From: Alphaproteobacteria bacterium
Lineage (GTDB): Bacteria; Pseudomonadota; Alphaproteobacteria; Caulobacterales; Hyphomonadaceae
Direction of reading: 5' to 3'
Assembly (NCBI GenBank): GCA_018830285.1
Contig: JAHJSB010000042.1
Coordinates: 1 to 64,000 of the forward strand
DNA length: 64,000 nt
A program made the position numbers and the translations under genes. The stretch's first letter is position 1. The number at the start of each line of letters is the position of its first letter. Positions 30,557 through 38,633 of the stretch are shown piece after piece. The notes under the pieces were generated by a model. The model worked only from the letters and a program-made list of their open reading frames with translations, was not told the origin of the DNA and did no database searches.

Positions 30557-32347
30557 CTAGCGAAACGTCAGTCCATCAAACGCGCCTGACTCCCGCCATG
30601 CGGCGATATGCTTGAAATACGCGCCCGCACCGCCCGGATGGCCAACTGCATACTTGTTGGTCTCGGTCAGGCCCTTGCCTTCATTGTTGTAGTAGCCGGG
30701 GGTACAGTCTGGCGAACCGATCATCATGCCTGCGCCGCTGAGGATCAGCTCGACCCAGGCATCTTCGGCCTCTTTGGTGACGTCCACCTGCGCGTGACCC
30801 GCCGCCTCTGAATGGGAAACAATCGCCGCAATTGTCTTGGCGTGATCAACAATATTGTGCGGCACGTTGGAAATCAGGTTCGCTGCCTGGCTGGGCTGGA
30901 CGATAAATGCATTCGGAAAGCCGTGAACCTGGATGCCGTGCTGGGTGCGCATGCCGTTTGCCCAGTACTCGGACAATTTCTGGCCATCGCGCCCCGTCAT
31001 GTCAAAGCCCGCACGCGCGGTATAATCCGACCCGACTTCGAAGCCCGACGCGTAGATGATGCAATCTACTTCGTATTCTTTGCCATTCACCACCACGCCG
31101 GTTTCGGTGATGCGCTCGACACCCTTGCCGTCAGTGTCGACAAGTTGCGTGCCCGGCTCATTGAAGGCCTGCAAGTAGGCATCATGGAAACAAGGCCGCT
31201 TGCAGAGCTGCCGATACCACGCCTTCAAATTTTCCGCCGTCTCGCCGTCATCGACGATGGAATCGACGCGGTTGCGGATTTCTTCCATCTTTTCGAAGTC
31301 GGCATCCTCAAATGCCATCATCATGTTCTCCGGCGTCCAATCCGACGGCGGCAGCGACATGACCTTCTCGCGGATCCGGCGGGAGATTTCCGTCCAGCCG
31401 TCCATTACGAGGTCGACTTGCGGCATTCCCTGAGACTGGTTTTCGACGAAATTGTCGAACCAGCGCTGCTGCCACCCCGGCTCGGCAATGCTCTTGAACC
31501 AGTCCGGATCAATCGGTCCATTGTTGCGCGCGTCCACAGAAGACGGCGTGCGCTGGAACACGAGCAATTGCTTCGCTGACTTGGCCAAATGCGGTACGCA
31601 CTGCACAGACGTCGCCCCCGTGCCAATCAATGCGACACGCTTGTCGGCAAGGTTTGCCAACGGTGCCCCCAGTGGGTCGCCGCCTGTATAATCATAGTCC
31701 CAGCGGCTGGTATGAAACGACTTGCCCTTGAAGGTTTCGATGCCGGCAATGCCCGGCAACTTGGCGACATGCAGCGGCCCCGTGCCCATGCCGATATATT
31801 TCGCCGTAAAGGCGTCGCCCCGCGAGGTTCTGACCACCCAGCAGCTATTGGCATCATCCCATTCCAGATCCGTGACTTCCGTCTGAAAAAGCGCATTATC
31901 GTAAAGTCCGAACTGATTGGCGATACGCTGGCAATGTTCGCGAATTTCGGGCGCGTGGGCATACTTCTCAGACGGCATATGCCCGGTCTCTTCGAGCAAA
32001 GGCATATAGATCATCGAAGCCGTGTCGCACTGCGCGCCGGGATAGCGATTCCAGTACCAGGTACCGCCAAAGTCACCGCCCTTTTCGATGACGCGGAAAT
32101 CATCGATTCCCGCCTGCTTCAGCTGAGCCCCAACAACGAGGCCAGCAAAACCACCGCCGATAAAGGCAAAGGTCACGTGATCGGTGACCGGAGCACGATC
32201 CACCCATGGCGAATGGGGATCCTGAGCGAGGTCTTCAAACTCCACCAGTCGCTTGTACTGTGCGTTTCCCTCCGGTCTCAGCCGCTTGTCACGTTCAGCC
32301 TTGTACTTTTTCTGGATTGCATCCTTGTCCAGCGCGGTCGTGCTCAT
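30557..32347 (-). CDS. Baeyer-Villiger-type flavin monooxygenase
   Basis: 596 residues from MSTTALDKDAIQKKYKAER. FAD-binding FIGGGFAGLVVGAQL, GGTWYWNRYPGAQCDT, the BVMO fingerprint FKGKSFHTSRWD (F-x-G-x3-H-x3-W-D/P), and NADPH-binding LIGTGATSVQCVP. Most like the cyclohexanone/phenylacetone monooxygenase group, which inserts oxygen next to a ketone. The long N-terminal lead before the FAD motif (about 55 residues) is also seen in steroid/cyclododecanone BVMOs. Single gene; the substrate cannot be named. Confidence 0.9.
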   Translation of the reverse strand: MSTTALDKDAIQKKYKAERDKRLRPEGNAQYKRLVEFEDLAQDPHSPWVDRAPVTDHVTFAFIGGGFAGLVVGAQLKQAGIDDFRVIEKGGDFGGTWYWNRYPGAQCDTASMIYMPLLEETGHMPSEKYAHAPEIREHCQRIANQFGLYDNALFQTEVTDLEWDDANSCWVVRTSRGDAFTAKYIGMGTGPLHVAKLPGIAGIETFKGKSFHTSRWDYDYTGGDPLGAPLANLADKRVALIGTGATSVQCVPHLAKSAKQLLVFQRTPSSVDARNNGPIDPDWFKSIAEPGWQQRWFDNFVENQSQGMPQVDLVMDGWTEISRRIREKVMSLPPSDWTPENMMMAFEDADFEKMEEIRNRVDSIVDDGETAENLKAWYRQLCKRPCFHDAYLQAFNEPGTQLVDTDGKGVERITETGVVVNGKEYEVDCIIYASGFEVGSDYTARAGFDMTGRDGQKLSEYWANGMRTQHGIQVHGFPNAFIVQPSQAANLISNVPHNIVDHAKTIAAIVSHSEAAGHAQVDVTKEAEDAWVELILSGAGMMIGSPDCTPGYYNNEGKGLTETNKYAVGHPGGAGAYFKHIAAWRESGAFDGLTFR

Positions 32348-32722
32348 ATCGATTTTCCCGTTATCATTCGACCCAGTCGGCCATGCCATGCATGACTTGA
32401 TGACAACATTGCCCGTGCGGAAGCCAAGCAAAGGTTAGCCCCGCCACGTTTCGTCACAAGCAACTCAAAGTGCCTAAGTGTCGCATTCCCGGCACCCGAG
32501 CCTCGGGCCTGAGGGCGTCAGTCTGCCCCAGCAGTGAAGTGTGGGCGCGTTTCGTGGCGGATAAATGCCATTGATCGCAACGCAGAAATTTATGGCCAGC
32601 GATGGGTTGAGCATCGAATATGCCTGGCTCCCCCGGTCGCGCTTGTCGGAATCGGCGGTGACGCCGCCACTCCTGTTCCGGCGGCGTTGGGTGCATGCAA
32701 TTCGTGGGTCACGAACTCGCCT
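32348..32722. other. Intergenic region, no convincing gene
   Basis: 375 bases between the monooxygenase start and the TetR gene end. Short frames exist on both strands but have no ribosome binding site or recognisable domain. A perfect inverted repeat CCCGAG-C-CTCGGG lies at 32495-32507. The upstream control region of the monooxygenase must be here; I see no clear -35/-10 pair. Confidence 0.5.
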
Positions 32723-33319
32723 TCAGACGAACCCGCTGCGTCCCGCCCGGGCCGCCTCGAACAGCGCCCTCAACTCTACCGCAGCCTCGACCAGCGGCGA
32801 CTCGTCGCCCGATACCCGGCATTGGATCAGCGCACCCTCCAGTGCCGATATCGAGAACCGGGCCAGCGTTGCGGCACGATCCGGCGCGATTCCGCTATCA
32901 TGCGCCACACGCGCAATCGTCTCTACCCATGAGCCAAACGCCGCGCGCCCGGCCACATGAATCGCCTCGTGCTGCGGTACCGTTTCCAGCAGGGTCGTCG
33001 TGATGGGACAGCCATCGCGAAAACCCGATTGCGCCATCCAGCCGGCCATAAGTGTCAGGTACTGCGCCACCAACTCACCCGGGTCGGTCACTCGCGTCGC
33101 TAGTTCATCCAGCGTTCCCGCCACTTTCGCGCCAGCTACGGTCACCGCCTCAGCCCCGATCTCCGACTTGCCGCCCGGAAAGTAATGATAGAGCGACCCC
33201 TTTGGGGCGCCACTCTCCGACAGGATTTCGGCAAGCCCCGTCGCGGCATAGCCCTGCCGGCGAAACAGTTTCACGGCGCTCGCAAGAATGGCCTCACGGT
33301 GTTTGCGGGGAGCGGGCAT
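32723..33319 (-). CDS. TetR/AcrR family repressor (YxaF/LfrR-like)
   Basis: 198 residues. N-terminal helix-turn-helix: REAILASAVKLFRRQGYAATGLAEIL then GAPKGSLYHYFPGGKSEI (about 7-52), with the GSLYHYF recognition helix of TetR proteins. The C-terminal domain (CPITTTLLETV, FSISALEGALIQCRV) matches the LfrR/YxaF-type ligand domain. It is divergent from two thioesterase genes, and a perfect palindrome lies between them, so it most likely represses both transcripts. Confidence 0.9.
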   Translation of the reverse strand: MPAPRKHREAILASAVKLFRRQGYAATGLAEILSESGAPKGSLYHYFPGGKSEIGAEAVTVAGAKVAGTLDELATRVTDPGELVAQYLTLMAGWMAQSGFRDGCPITTTLLETVPQHEAIHVAGRAAFGSWVETIARVAHDSGIAPDRAATLARFSISALEGALIQCRVSGDESPLVEAAVELRALFEAARAGRSGFV

Positions 33320-33343
33320 GCAGGCAACCTCAAGATTACTATA

Positions 33344-33355
33344 TAGACCGGTCTA
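33344..33355. promoter_or_regulatory. Predicted operator of the divergent TetR regulator
   Basis: TAGACC-GGTCTA, a perfect 12-base palindrome located 24 bases upstream of the tetR ATG and 48 bases before the thioesterase ATG at 33404. A TATAGT on the minus strand overlaps its edge (33344-33339). Position and symmetry fit a TetR dimer site controlling both directions. Confidence 0.6.
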
Positions 33356-33403
33356 CATCTTTAGCCTATACGTTCTCGCGTTAACAGACAATGAGGTCCG
33401 ACG

Positions 33404-33832
33404 ATGAATCAGGACATTCCCGAAGGCTTTTCGCCCCACTTCCGCAAGAGCGGAATGACCGATCCGTGGGAGCCGCTCTATTCCCGCAACACAGGCGACG
33501 CCATCTTCTTGGGACTGCGTGCCGGACCGGCCCACGCCAATTCACGTGGCTTCGTCCACGGCGCGCTGATCACCGCCCTTGCCGACAATGCCATGGGGCT
33601 GAGCTGCGGCCTGAAGCTTGAGGGCGCGACCGGCCTCGTCACCGTCGGCGTCTCGGTCGACTTCATTGCCACGGCCCGGCTCGGCCAATGGCTCGAGATA
33701 CGCCCTGTCGTCCTGAAATCAGGACGCAACCTCTCCTTCTGCGCCGCCACCGTACATGCAAGCGACACGCTCTGCGCCCGCGCCAACGCCACCTTCCGCG
33801 CCCTCATGTCAGAAAAGTCCCCTACATCATGA
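33404..33832 (+). CDS. PaaI-type hotdog thioesterase
   Basis: 142 residues. Single hotdog domain with SRGFVHGALITALADNAMGLSC (the H-G-G/A-x-x-x-x-x-x-D/E catalytic helix) and VTVGVSVDFIATARLGQWLEI. Hydrolyses small acyl- or aryl-CoA thioesters. Its stop overlaps the ATG of a second hotdog gene (ATGA at 33829-33832). Under the predicted TetR operator. Confidence 0.88.
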   Translation: MNQDIPEGFSPHFRKSGMTDPWEPLYSRNTGDAIFLGLRAGPAHANSRGFVHGALITALADNAMGLSCGLKLEGATGLVTVGVSVDFIATARLGQWLEIRPVVLKSGRNLSFCAATVHASDTLCARANATFRALMSEKSPTS

Positions 33833-34242
33833 CCACCACTGACCTTCTCACCACACTCCGCGACATCAATGATCGTGCCGCTTTCAATCGCTGGGCAGGC
33901 TTCACAGTCTCGCACGCTGCTCCCGGCGAAGCAGATCTCACCCTCGTATGGCGCGACGATCTCGGCCAATATGCCGGATTCCTGCATGCAGGCCTCGCCG
34001 GCGCGCTGATCGATACAGCTTGCGGCTTCGCGGCAGTGACGCTCTCGGGTGCCGTCCTCGCGTCCACCTTCACCGTAAACTGCCTCGCCCCGGCTATGGG
34101 CGAGCGATTCATCTCCCGCGGACGTGTCATTCGGGCCGGCCGAAAACAGGTCTTTACCTCCGCCGACCTATTCGCCGTGAAGCAAGGCAAGGAAAAGCTC
34201 GTGGCCACCGGAACAGCCATTCTCGTTCCCTCAGCTGCCTGA
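33829..34242 (+). CDS. PaaI-type hotdog thioesterase, second copy
   Basis: 137 residues from MTTTDLLTTLRDINDRAAF. Hotdog motifs YAGFLHAGLAGALIDTACGFAAV and STFTVNCLAPAMGERFI. A diverged paralog of the preceding gene, fused to it by an ATGA overlap; together they may form a heteromer, as tandem hotdog proteins sometimes do. The start is fixed by the overlap; an in-frame region upstream to 33688 lies inside the first gene. Confidence 0.87.
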   Translation: MTTTDLLTTLRDINDRAAFNRWAGFTVSHAAPGEADLTLVWRDDLGQYAGFLHAGLAGALIDTACGFAAVTLSGAVLASTFTVNCLAPAMGERFISRGRVIRAGRKQVFTSADLFAVKQGKEKLVATGTAILVPSAA

Positions 34243-34245
34243 ACC

Positions 34246-34261
34246 AGGGCCGCTCGGCCCT
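34246..34261 (+). terminator. Hairpin after the thioesterase pair
   Basis: AGGGCCG-CT-CGGCCCT, a 7-base perfect stem immediately after the stop at 34242. There is no following T-run, so it may end transcription only weakly or protect the 3-prime end. Confidence 0.35.
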
Positions 34262-34502
34262 CACCACTCTGCATCCTTGGGCCAAAACCGGCAGGTAGAC
34301 GCCGACGTATCGAGGAGAAAATCGACTATCATGTCGTCCGGAGTGGTGAAGGTTGAGTCTACAAGTTGGGAATACTTAGGCTGAAACCCGCACCCAATCA
34401 GACTACTTCGCCGGGCACCGCGACGTGTTTCCGGCTACGGGCCCACCCTTGCCCCAGCGATATGCCTTGCCAGCCTTTCACCCGCCCCCTACCCCTTTTG
34501 GC

Positions 34503-35495
34503 ATGGCAAAAGACATTTCCACCGGCTACGAGCCGCTCAGTTCAATCGATGCAGTCACCGCAGGACTCGCCACCGTTGGCTATATTTCCACACGCGAGAT
34601 TTCGACGGCGGTGTTCCTGGCCCATGGCCTGCGCAAGCCGATCCTGATCGAAGGCCCGGCCGGCGTCGGCAAGACCGATCTGGCCCAGTCGCTCGCCAAA
34701 TGGCTCAGCCTCCCGGTCCTGCGCCTGCAATGCTATGAAGGCCTCGACGAGGGCAAGGCGCTGTATGAATGGAAATACGGCAAGCAGCTGCTCTACACCC
34801 AGATTCTCAAGGAGAAGCTGAACGAGCTGATCGGCTCGGCGGACAATCTCTCCACCTCGCTCGGCAAGCTCGCCTCCTTCGAAGACCTTTTCTTCTCCGA
34901 GCAATTCCTCGAATCGCGCCCCCTGCTGACAGCCATGCAGCAACCTGCTGGGTCTGTCCTGCTCATCGACGAGATCGACAAGTCGGATGAGGAGTTCGAG
35001 GCCTTCCTTCTGGAAGTCCTGTCAGACTACCAGGTCACCGTCCCCGAAATCGGCACGATCCGCGCCAATGTCCCGCCGCTGGTGATCCTGACCTCGAACA
35101 ATGTCCGCGAACTCGGCGACGCCCTCAAGCGCCGCTGCCTGCACCTTCATATCGGTTTCCCCGATGCAGCCCGCGAACGCATGATCGTCCAGGCCCGCGT
35201 GCCGGATGTATCCGACATCCTGTTGAAACAGCTGGTCAGCTTTGTTCAGGGCGTGCGCGAAGCCGACGTCAAGAAACGCCCTTCCATCTCGGAAACCGTC
35301 GACTGGGCCCGCACGCTTCTCCTCATGCACACAACGGCGCTCGATGAAGAATTCGTGCGCACCACGCTGAACGTCCTGCTCAAGCATGAGAGCGATATTG
35401 CCGCCGTCTCCAAGGAAGTCCCCCGGCTCGTTCGCGAGGCCACCGGACCGGACAAGGCCGGACGCACCGCCTCCGGCTATCCCGAACTCGGGTAG
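34503..35495 (+). CDS. MoxR-family AAA+ ATPase
   Basis: 330 residues from MAKDISTGYEPLSSIDAV. Walker A EGPAGVGKTDLAQSL (about 48-62), Walker B VLLIDEIDKSDEEFE, sensor-1 LTSNNVREL, and the RCLHLHIGFPD arginine-finger region. MoxR ATPases act with VWA-domain proteins as chaperones for metal or cofactor insertion. The next gene, 6 nt downstream, is a CoxE-like VWA protein. Upstream frames lack a ribosome binding site; the ATG at 34503 follows a pyrimidine-rich stretch without a clear one either. Confidence 0.88.
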   Translation: MAKDISTGYEPLSSIDAVTAGLATVGYISTREISTAVFLAHGLRKPILIEGPAGVGKTDLAQSLAKWLSLPVLRLQCYEGLDEGKALYEWKYGKQLLYTQILKEKLNELIGSADNLSTSLGKLASFEDLFFSEQFLESRPLLTAMQQPAGSVLLIDEIDKSDEEFEAFLLEVLSDYQVTVPEIGTIRANVPPLVILTSNNVRELGDALKRRCLHLHIGFPDAARERMIVQARVPDVSDILLKQLVSFVQGVREADVKKRPSISETVDWARTLLLMHTTALDEEFVRTTLNVLLKHESDIAAVSKEVPRLVREATGPDKAGRTASGYPELG

Positions 35496-35501
35496 CGGAG
35501 A

Positions 35502-36845
35502 ATGGAGCGCACGCTCACCAATTTTATCCGGGCGCTGCGCTCTTCCGAAGTGCGTGTCTCCACCGGCGAAGCCCTCGACGCGACCCGCGCTGTCGCCCTG
35601 ATCGGCTATGGCGACCGGTCCCTGCTGAAGGATTCCCTTGGCTGCGTGCTTGCCAAATCGGATCAGGAAAAACAGGTCCATGACCGCCTGTTCGATCTCT
35701 ACTTTTCCCATTCGGAATCGCAGGCAGACAACGCGGCGAGTGCAACAGGCAATGAGGCAGAAGACGGCGCCTCCCAGCCACCGCCCGGAGACCTTGTCGA
35801 ACTGCTCCAGTCAGGGGACGAGTCCGCAATCTCGACCGCCATGGAACGCGCCGCCGAAGCTGCCGGGATCGACGATATCCGCTTCTCGACCCAGGTGGCT
35901 TATTACGCCCAGCAGATCATCAAGCAGATGGGCGGCGAAGGCCTGCAGCAACGCCTGCTCGAAGCCCTGCAGGGCCGTGAGCCCGGCGACGAGGCCGAGG
36001 CCCAGGACCTCATCGACCTCCGCCGCGACCTGACCATGCGCGCGCGCGAGCGGGCCGAGCGCGCCTTCGATGTCTTCGGCGCCGGCGAAACCCAGCAATT
36101 CCGCGACGATTTCGCCGCCGAGAAACGGCTCAACGCGCTCGACCGCTACGACATGGAGCGCATGAAGGGCCTGATCGCCAAGATCGCCAAACGCCTCGCG
36201 GTCAAACACTCGCGCCGCCGTCGCAAGCGCAATCGCGGCCAGCTCGACGTGCGCCGAACGATGCGCGCCAATGCCGGGCTCGACGGCGTACCGTTCAACG
36301 TGATCTGGCGCCAGAAGAAGAAGGACCGCCCCAAGATCGTGGCGATTTGCGATGTCTCCGGCTCGGTCGCCCAATATGTGCGCTTTCTGCTGCTCCTGCT
36401 CTATTCCCTCGCAGACGCGGTACCGGACATTCACGCCTTCGCCTTCTCCCACCGCCTGAAGCCTGTCGACGACATTCTCGCCGACAACGAGTTCGAGGCC
36501 GCGATGGCCAAGATCATCCGCGAACTCGGCATGGGCTCGACCGATTATGGCCAGGCCTGGTCTGACCTGAAGGTCGAGCATGAAAGCATCATCGACCGGC
36601 GCACGACGGTGATCGTCCTCGGCGACGGGCGCTCGAATTACGGTGACCCGCGCGCCGACCTGTTCCGCGACTTTGCCCAGCGGGCGAAAAGCATGATCTG
36701 GCTCAACCCCGAAGGCCGCTCGCAATGGGGCACCGGCGACAGCGCCATTCCGCGCTACCTGCCTTTCTGCACACAGATGAGCCATGTCGCGACTCTGAAA
36801 GATCTTGAACGCGCCGTCGACGAGGTGCTCAGCGCCTATGGGTGA
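35502..36845 (+). CDS. VWA domain protein (CoxE-like), MoxR partner
   Basis: 447 residues. The N-terminal part is helical and acidic; the C-terminal von Willebrand A domain has the MIDAS DVSGSVAQYVRFLLLLLYSL (about 282-301), the threonine in GMGSTDYGQ and an aspartate in VLGDGRSNYGDP. The basic stretch KHSRRRRKRNRG (about 232-243) precedes the VWA domain. With MoxR it forms a chaperone-like pair known from CO dehydrogenase and other metalloenzyme maturation; no such enzyme is adjacent. Ends in a 10-nt convergent overlap with the DUF1294 gene. Confidence 0.87.
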   Translation: MERTLTNFIRALRSSEVRVSTGEALDATRAVALIGYGDRSLLKDSLGCVLAKSDQEKQVHDRLFDLYFSHSESQADNAASATGNEAEDGASQPPPGDLVELLQSGDESAISTAMERAAEAAGIDDIRFSTQVAYYAQQIIKQMGGEGLQQRLLEALQGREPGDEAEAQDLIDLRRDLTMRARERAERAFDVFGAGETQQFRDDFAAEKRLNALDRYDMERMKGLIAKIAKRLAVKHSRRRRKRNRGQLDVRRTMRANAGLDGVPFNVIWRQKKKDRPKIVAICDVSGSVAQYVRFLLLLLYSLADAVPDIHAFAFSHRLKPVDDILADNEFEAAMAKIIRELGMGSTDYGQAWSDLKVEHESIIDRRTTVIVLGDGRSNYGDPRADLFRDFAQRAKSMIWLNPEGRSQWGTGDSAIPRYLPFCTQMSHVATLKDLERAVDEVLSAYG

Positions 36846-37438
36846 GGTACGCCCAGCACGTTGATCTGCACGAACGCGGCCATGTTGATGGCAACAGTCA
36901 TCCAGAACAGGTAACGGAACGTGCCCTTGCGCGTCTTGTGGCGGAAAACCTCCTGCGCGATGATCGCACCCGGCCAGCCGCCGACCAGGCCGAGCAGCAG
37001 CAGGACCGTTTCCGATATCCGCCAGTTCTTCTGGATCGCTGCATTCTTGTCGATCCAGTAGCCAATGATGCAGCCGAAGCTCGCGACACCATAAATGATG
37101 TACCAGTTCGTCGAAACGGGAATGATGCTGGCGACGGATGCGACAATCCCGAAAAACGCCGCGATCACCAGGAAGGGCGGAACATGACGCAGGTACGATA
37201 GAACGGGCCGTTTCTCCACCACGACGGGTGCGATGATCGGTACGGCGTTTTCAGCCCGCTCGCGACCGGTCGGATCGAGCACGGCATCGAAAGCATAGGC
37301 TTGGCCGATATCGAGCCGTTTGTCGGCCTTGGGCAGGTTCTTGATATGCAGGAATACGTTCGGCCCACCATCGTCTGGCGCGAGGAAACCGAAACCGCGG
37401 TCCGCGTACCATTCAACAAGCCGGCCTTCACGTCGCAT
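36836..37438 (-). CDS. Cold-shock domain plus DUF1294 membrane protein
   Basis: 200 residues from [19 protein letters not shown]. An N-terminal cold-shock domain (about 1-65; [12 protein letters not shown] and NVFLHIKNL are the RNP-like motifs) is followed by a DUF1294 region with about four membrane segments and the [17 protein letters not shown] signature. Known architecture; function unknown. Its start overlaps the prfB end by 11 nt, so both are probably one transcript. The stop overlaps the convergent VWA gene by 10 nt. Confidence 0.85.
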   Translation of the reverse strand: MRREGRLVEWYADRGFGFLAPDDGGPNVFLHIKNLPKADKRLDIGQAYAFDAVLDPTGRERAENAVPIIAPVVVEKRPVLSYLRHVPPFLVIAAFFGIVASVASIIPVSTNWYIIYGVASFGCIIGYWIDKNAAIQKNWRISETVLLLLGLVGGWPGAIIAQEVFRHKTRKGTFRYLFWMTVAINMAAFVQINVLGVPHP

Positions 37439-38547
37439 CGTCAGTTCCGTTTCCTTGTTCCACAGCTGCCGCCAGGGCCGCGCTGAGGAAACGATCAATG
37501 TCACCGTCGAGTACACCCTGAGTGTCTGAGGTTTCAACCTCCGTGCGCAGGTCCTTCACCATCTGATAGGGTTGCAGCACATAAGAGCGGATCTGGTGAC
37601 CAAAGCCGATGGCACTCTTGGATGCGTTCGCATCGGAGGCCGCATCCCGGCGTTTCTGCAATTCCTGCTCATAGAGTTTCGAGCGCAGCATGCGCCAGGC
37701 CTGGTCGCGGTTCTGGTGCTGCGACCGCGAGACCTGGCAGGCCACAACGATGCCACTGGGCGCGTGGGTCAGGCGCACGGCACTGTCAGTCTTGTTGATA
37801 TGCTGCCCGCCAGCGCCTGAAGCCCGGTAAGTATCGGTGCGCACATCGGACGGATTGATTTCGATTTCGATCGTGTCGTCGATCACGGGGGAGACGCTGA
37901 CCGAGGCAAAGCTCGTATGGCGCCGCGCCGAACTGTCGAATGGCGAGATCCGCACAAGCCGGTGTACGCCCTGCTCCGATTTCAGCCAGCCATAGGCATT
38001 TTCGCCCTTGATCTGGATCGTGGCAGACTTGATGCCCGCCTCTTCACCCTCGCGCTCGTCGAGTTCCTCGACCTGCATGCCGTGGGCATCTGCCCATCGC
38101 ATGTACATGCGTCTGAGAATATTGGCCCAGTCCTGGCTCTCGGTGCCGCCTTCACCCGCATTGATCTGGACGAACGCATCATTCGCATCCACTTCGCCGG
38201 ACAAGAGCGCCGCGAGTTCGGCCTTCTCGGCGCGTTCGGCCGCCTTGGATAAGGTGCGTTCAATGTCTGCAATCATCGACGCATCACCATCGGCGAGCTC
38301 GAGCAATTCCTCGGCATCGTCCGCTTCCGTGCGCAGCGTCTCGACCATCGCAATCCCATCGGAAAGGCGCTGGCGTTCGCGCATCATGGCCTGCGCCGCC
38401 TGGGAATCGTCCCAGAAGTCCGGACGCTCGGAAAGGCTGGTCAGCTCATCAAGACGTTTCGTGGCAGTATCCCAGTCAAAGACGCCTCCGTAGCAGGTCG
38501 GACGACTGGCGAATCTGGTCGATCAGGGATTTTATTTCTGCGGACAT
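37428..38547 (-). CDS. prfB: Peptide chain release factor 2 (programmed frameshift)
   Basis: About 372 residues made by joining two frames. Frame 0 starts at ATG 38547 ([19 protein letters not shown]) and stops at codon 24, TGA 38478-38476, in the CTT TGA C context. Plus-one frameshifting continues with [22 protein letters not shown] and the rest of RF2, including the SPF anticodon-like motif as [10 protein letters not shown] and the GGQ motif [15 protein letters not shown]. This is the classical autoregulation of RF2 at UGA. Terminates translation at UGA and UAA codons. The coding region after the shift is open to 37428. Confidence 0.95.
38475..38490 (-). promoter_or_regulatory. prfB programmed +1 frameshift site
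   Basis: Minus strand CGGAGGCGTCTTTGAC: an internal Shine-Dalgarno-like GGAGG, the slippery CTT, and the in-frame TGA followed by C. This matches the RF2 frameshift signal of bacteria that retain the autoregulatory mechanism. Confidence 0.9.
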
Positions 38548-38633
38548 GTGAACAAGCCTTGTTGGGCGCAATTGCGAAAAGGGAACAGCAGGAGCCGGGA
38601 TAGCCGAGCAACTCCCTGCGGTCAAAAGCCTGG

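Noticed and set aside
32454-32960. Short frames on both strands in and near the 32348-32722 gap
   Set aside because: No ribosome binding site, no domain, and partly opposite the TetR gene.
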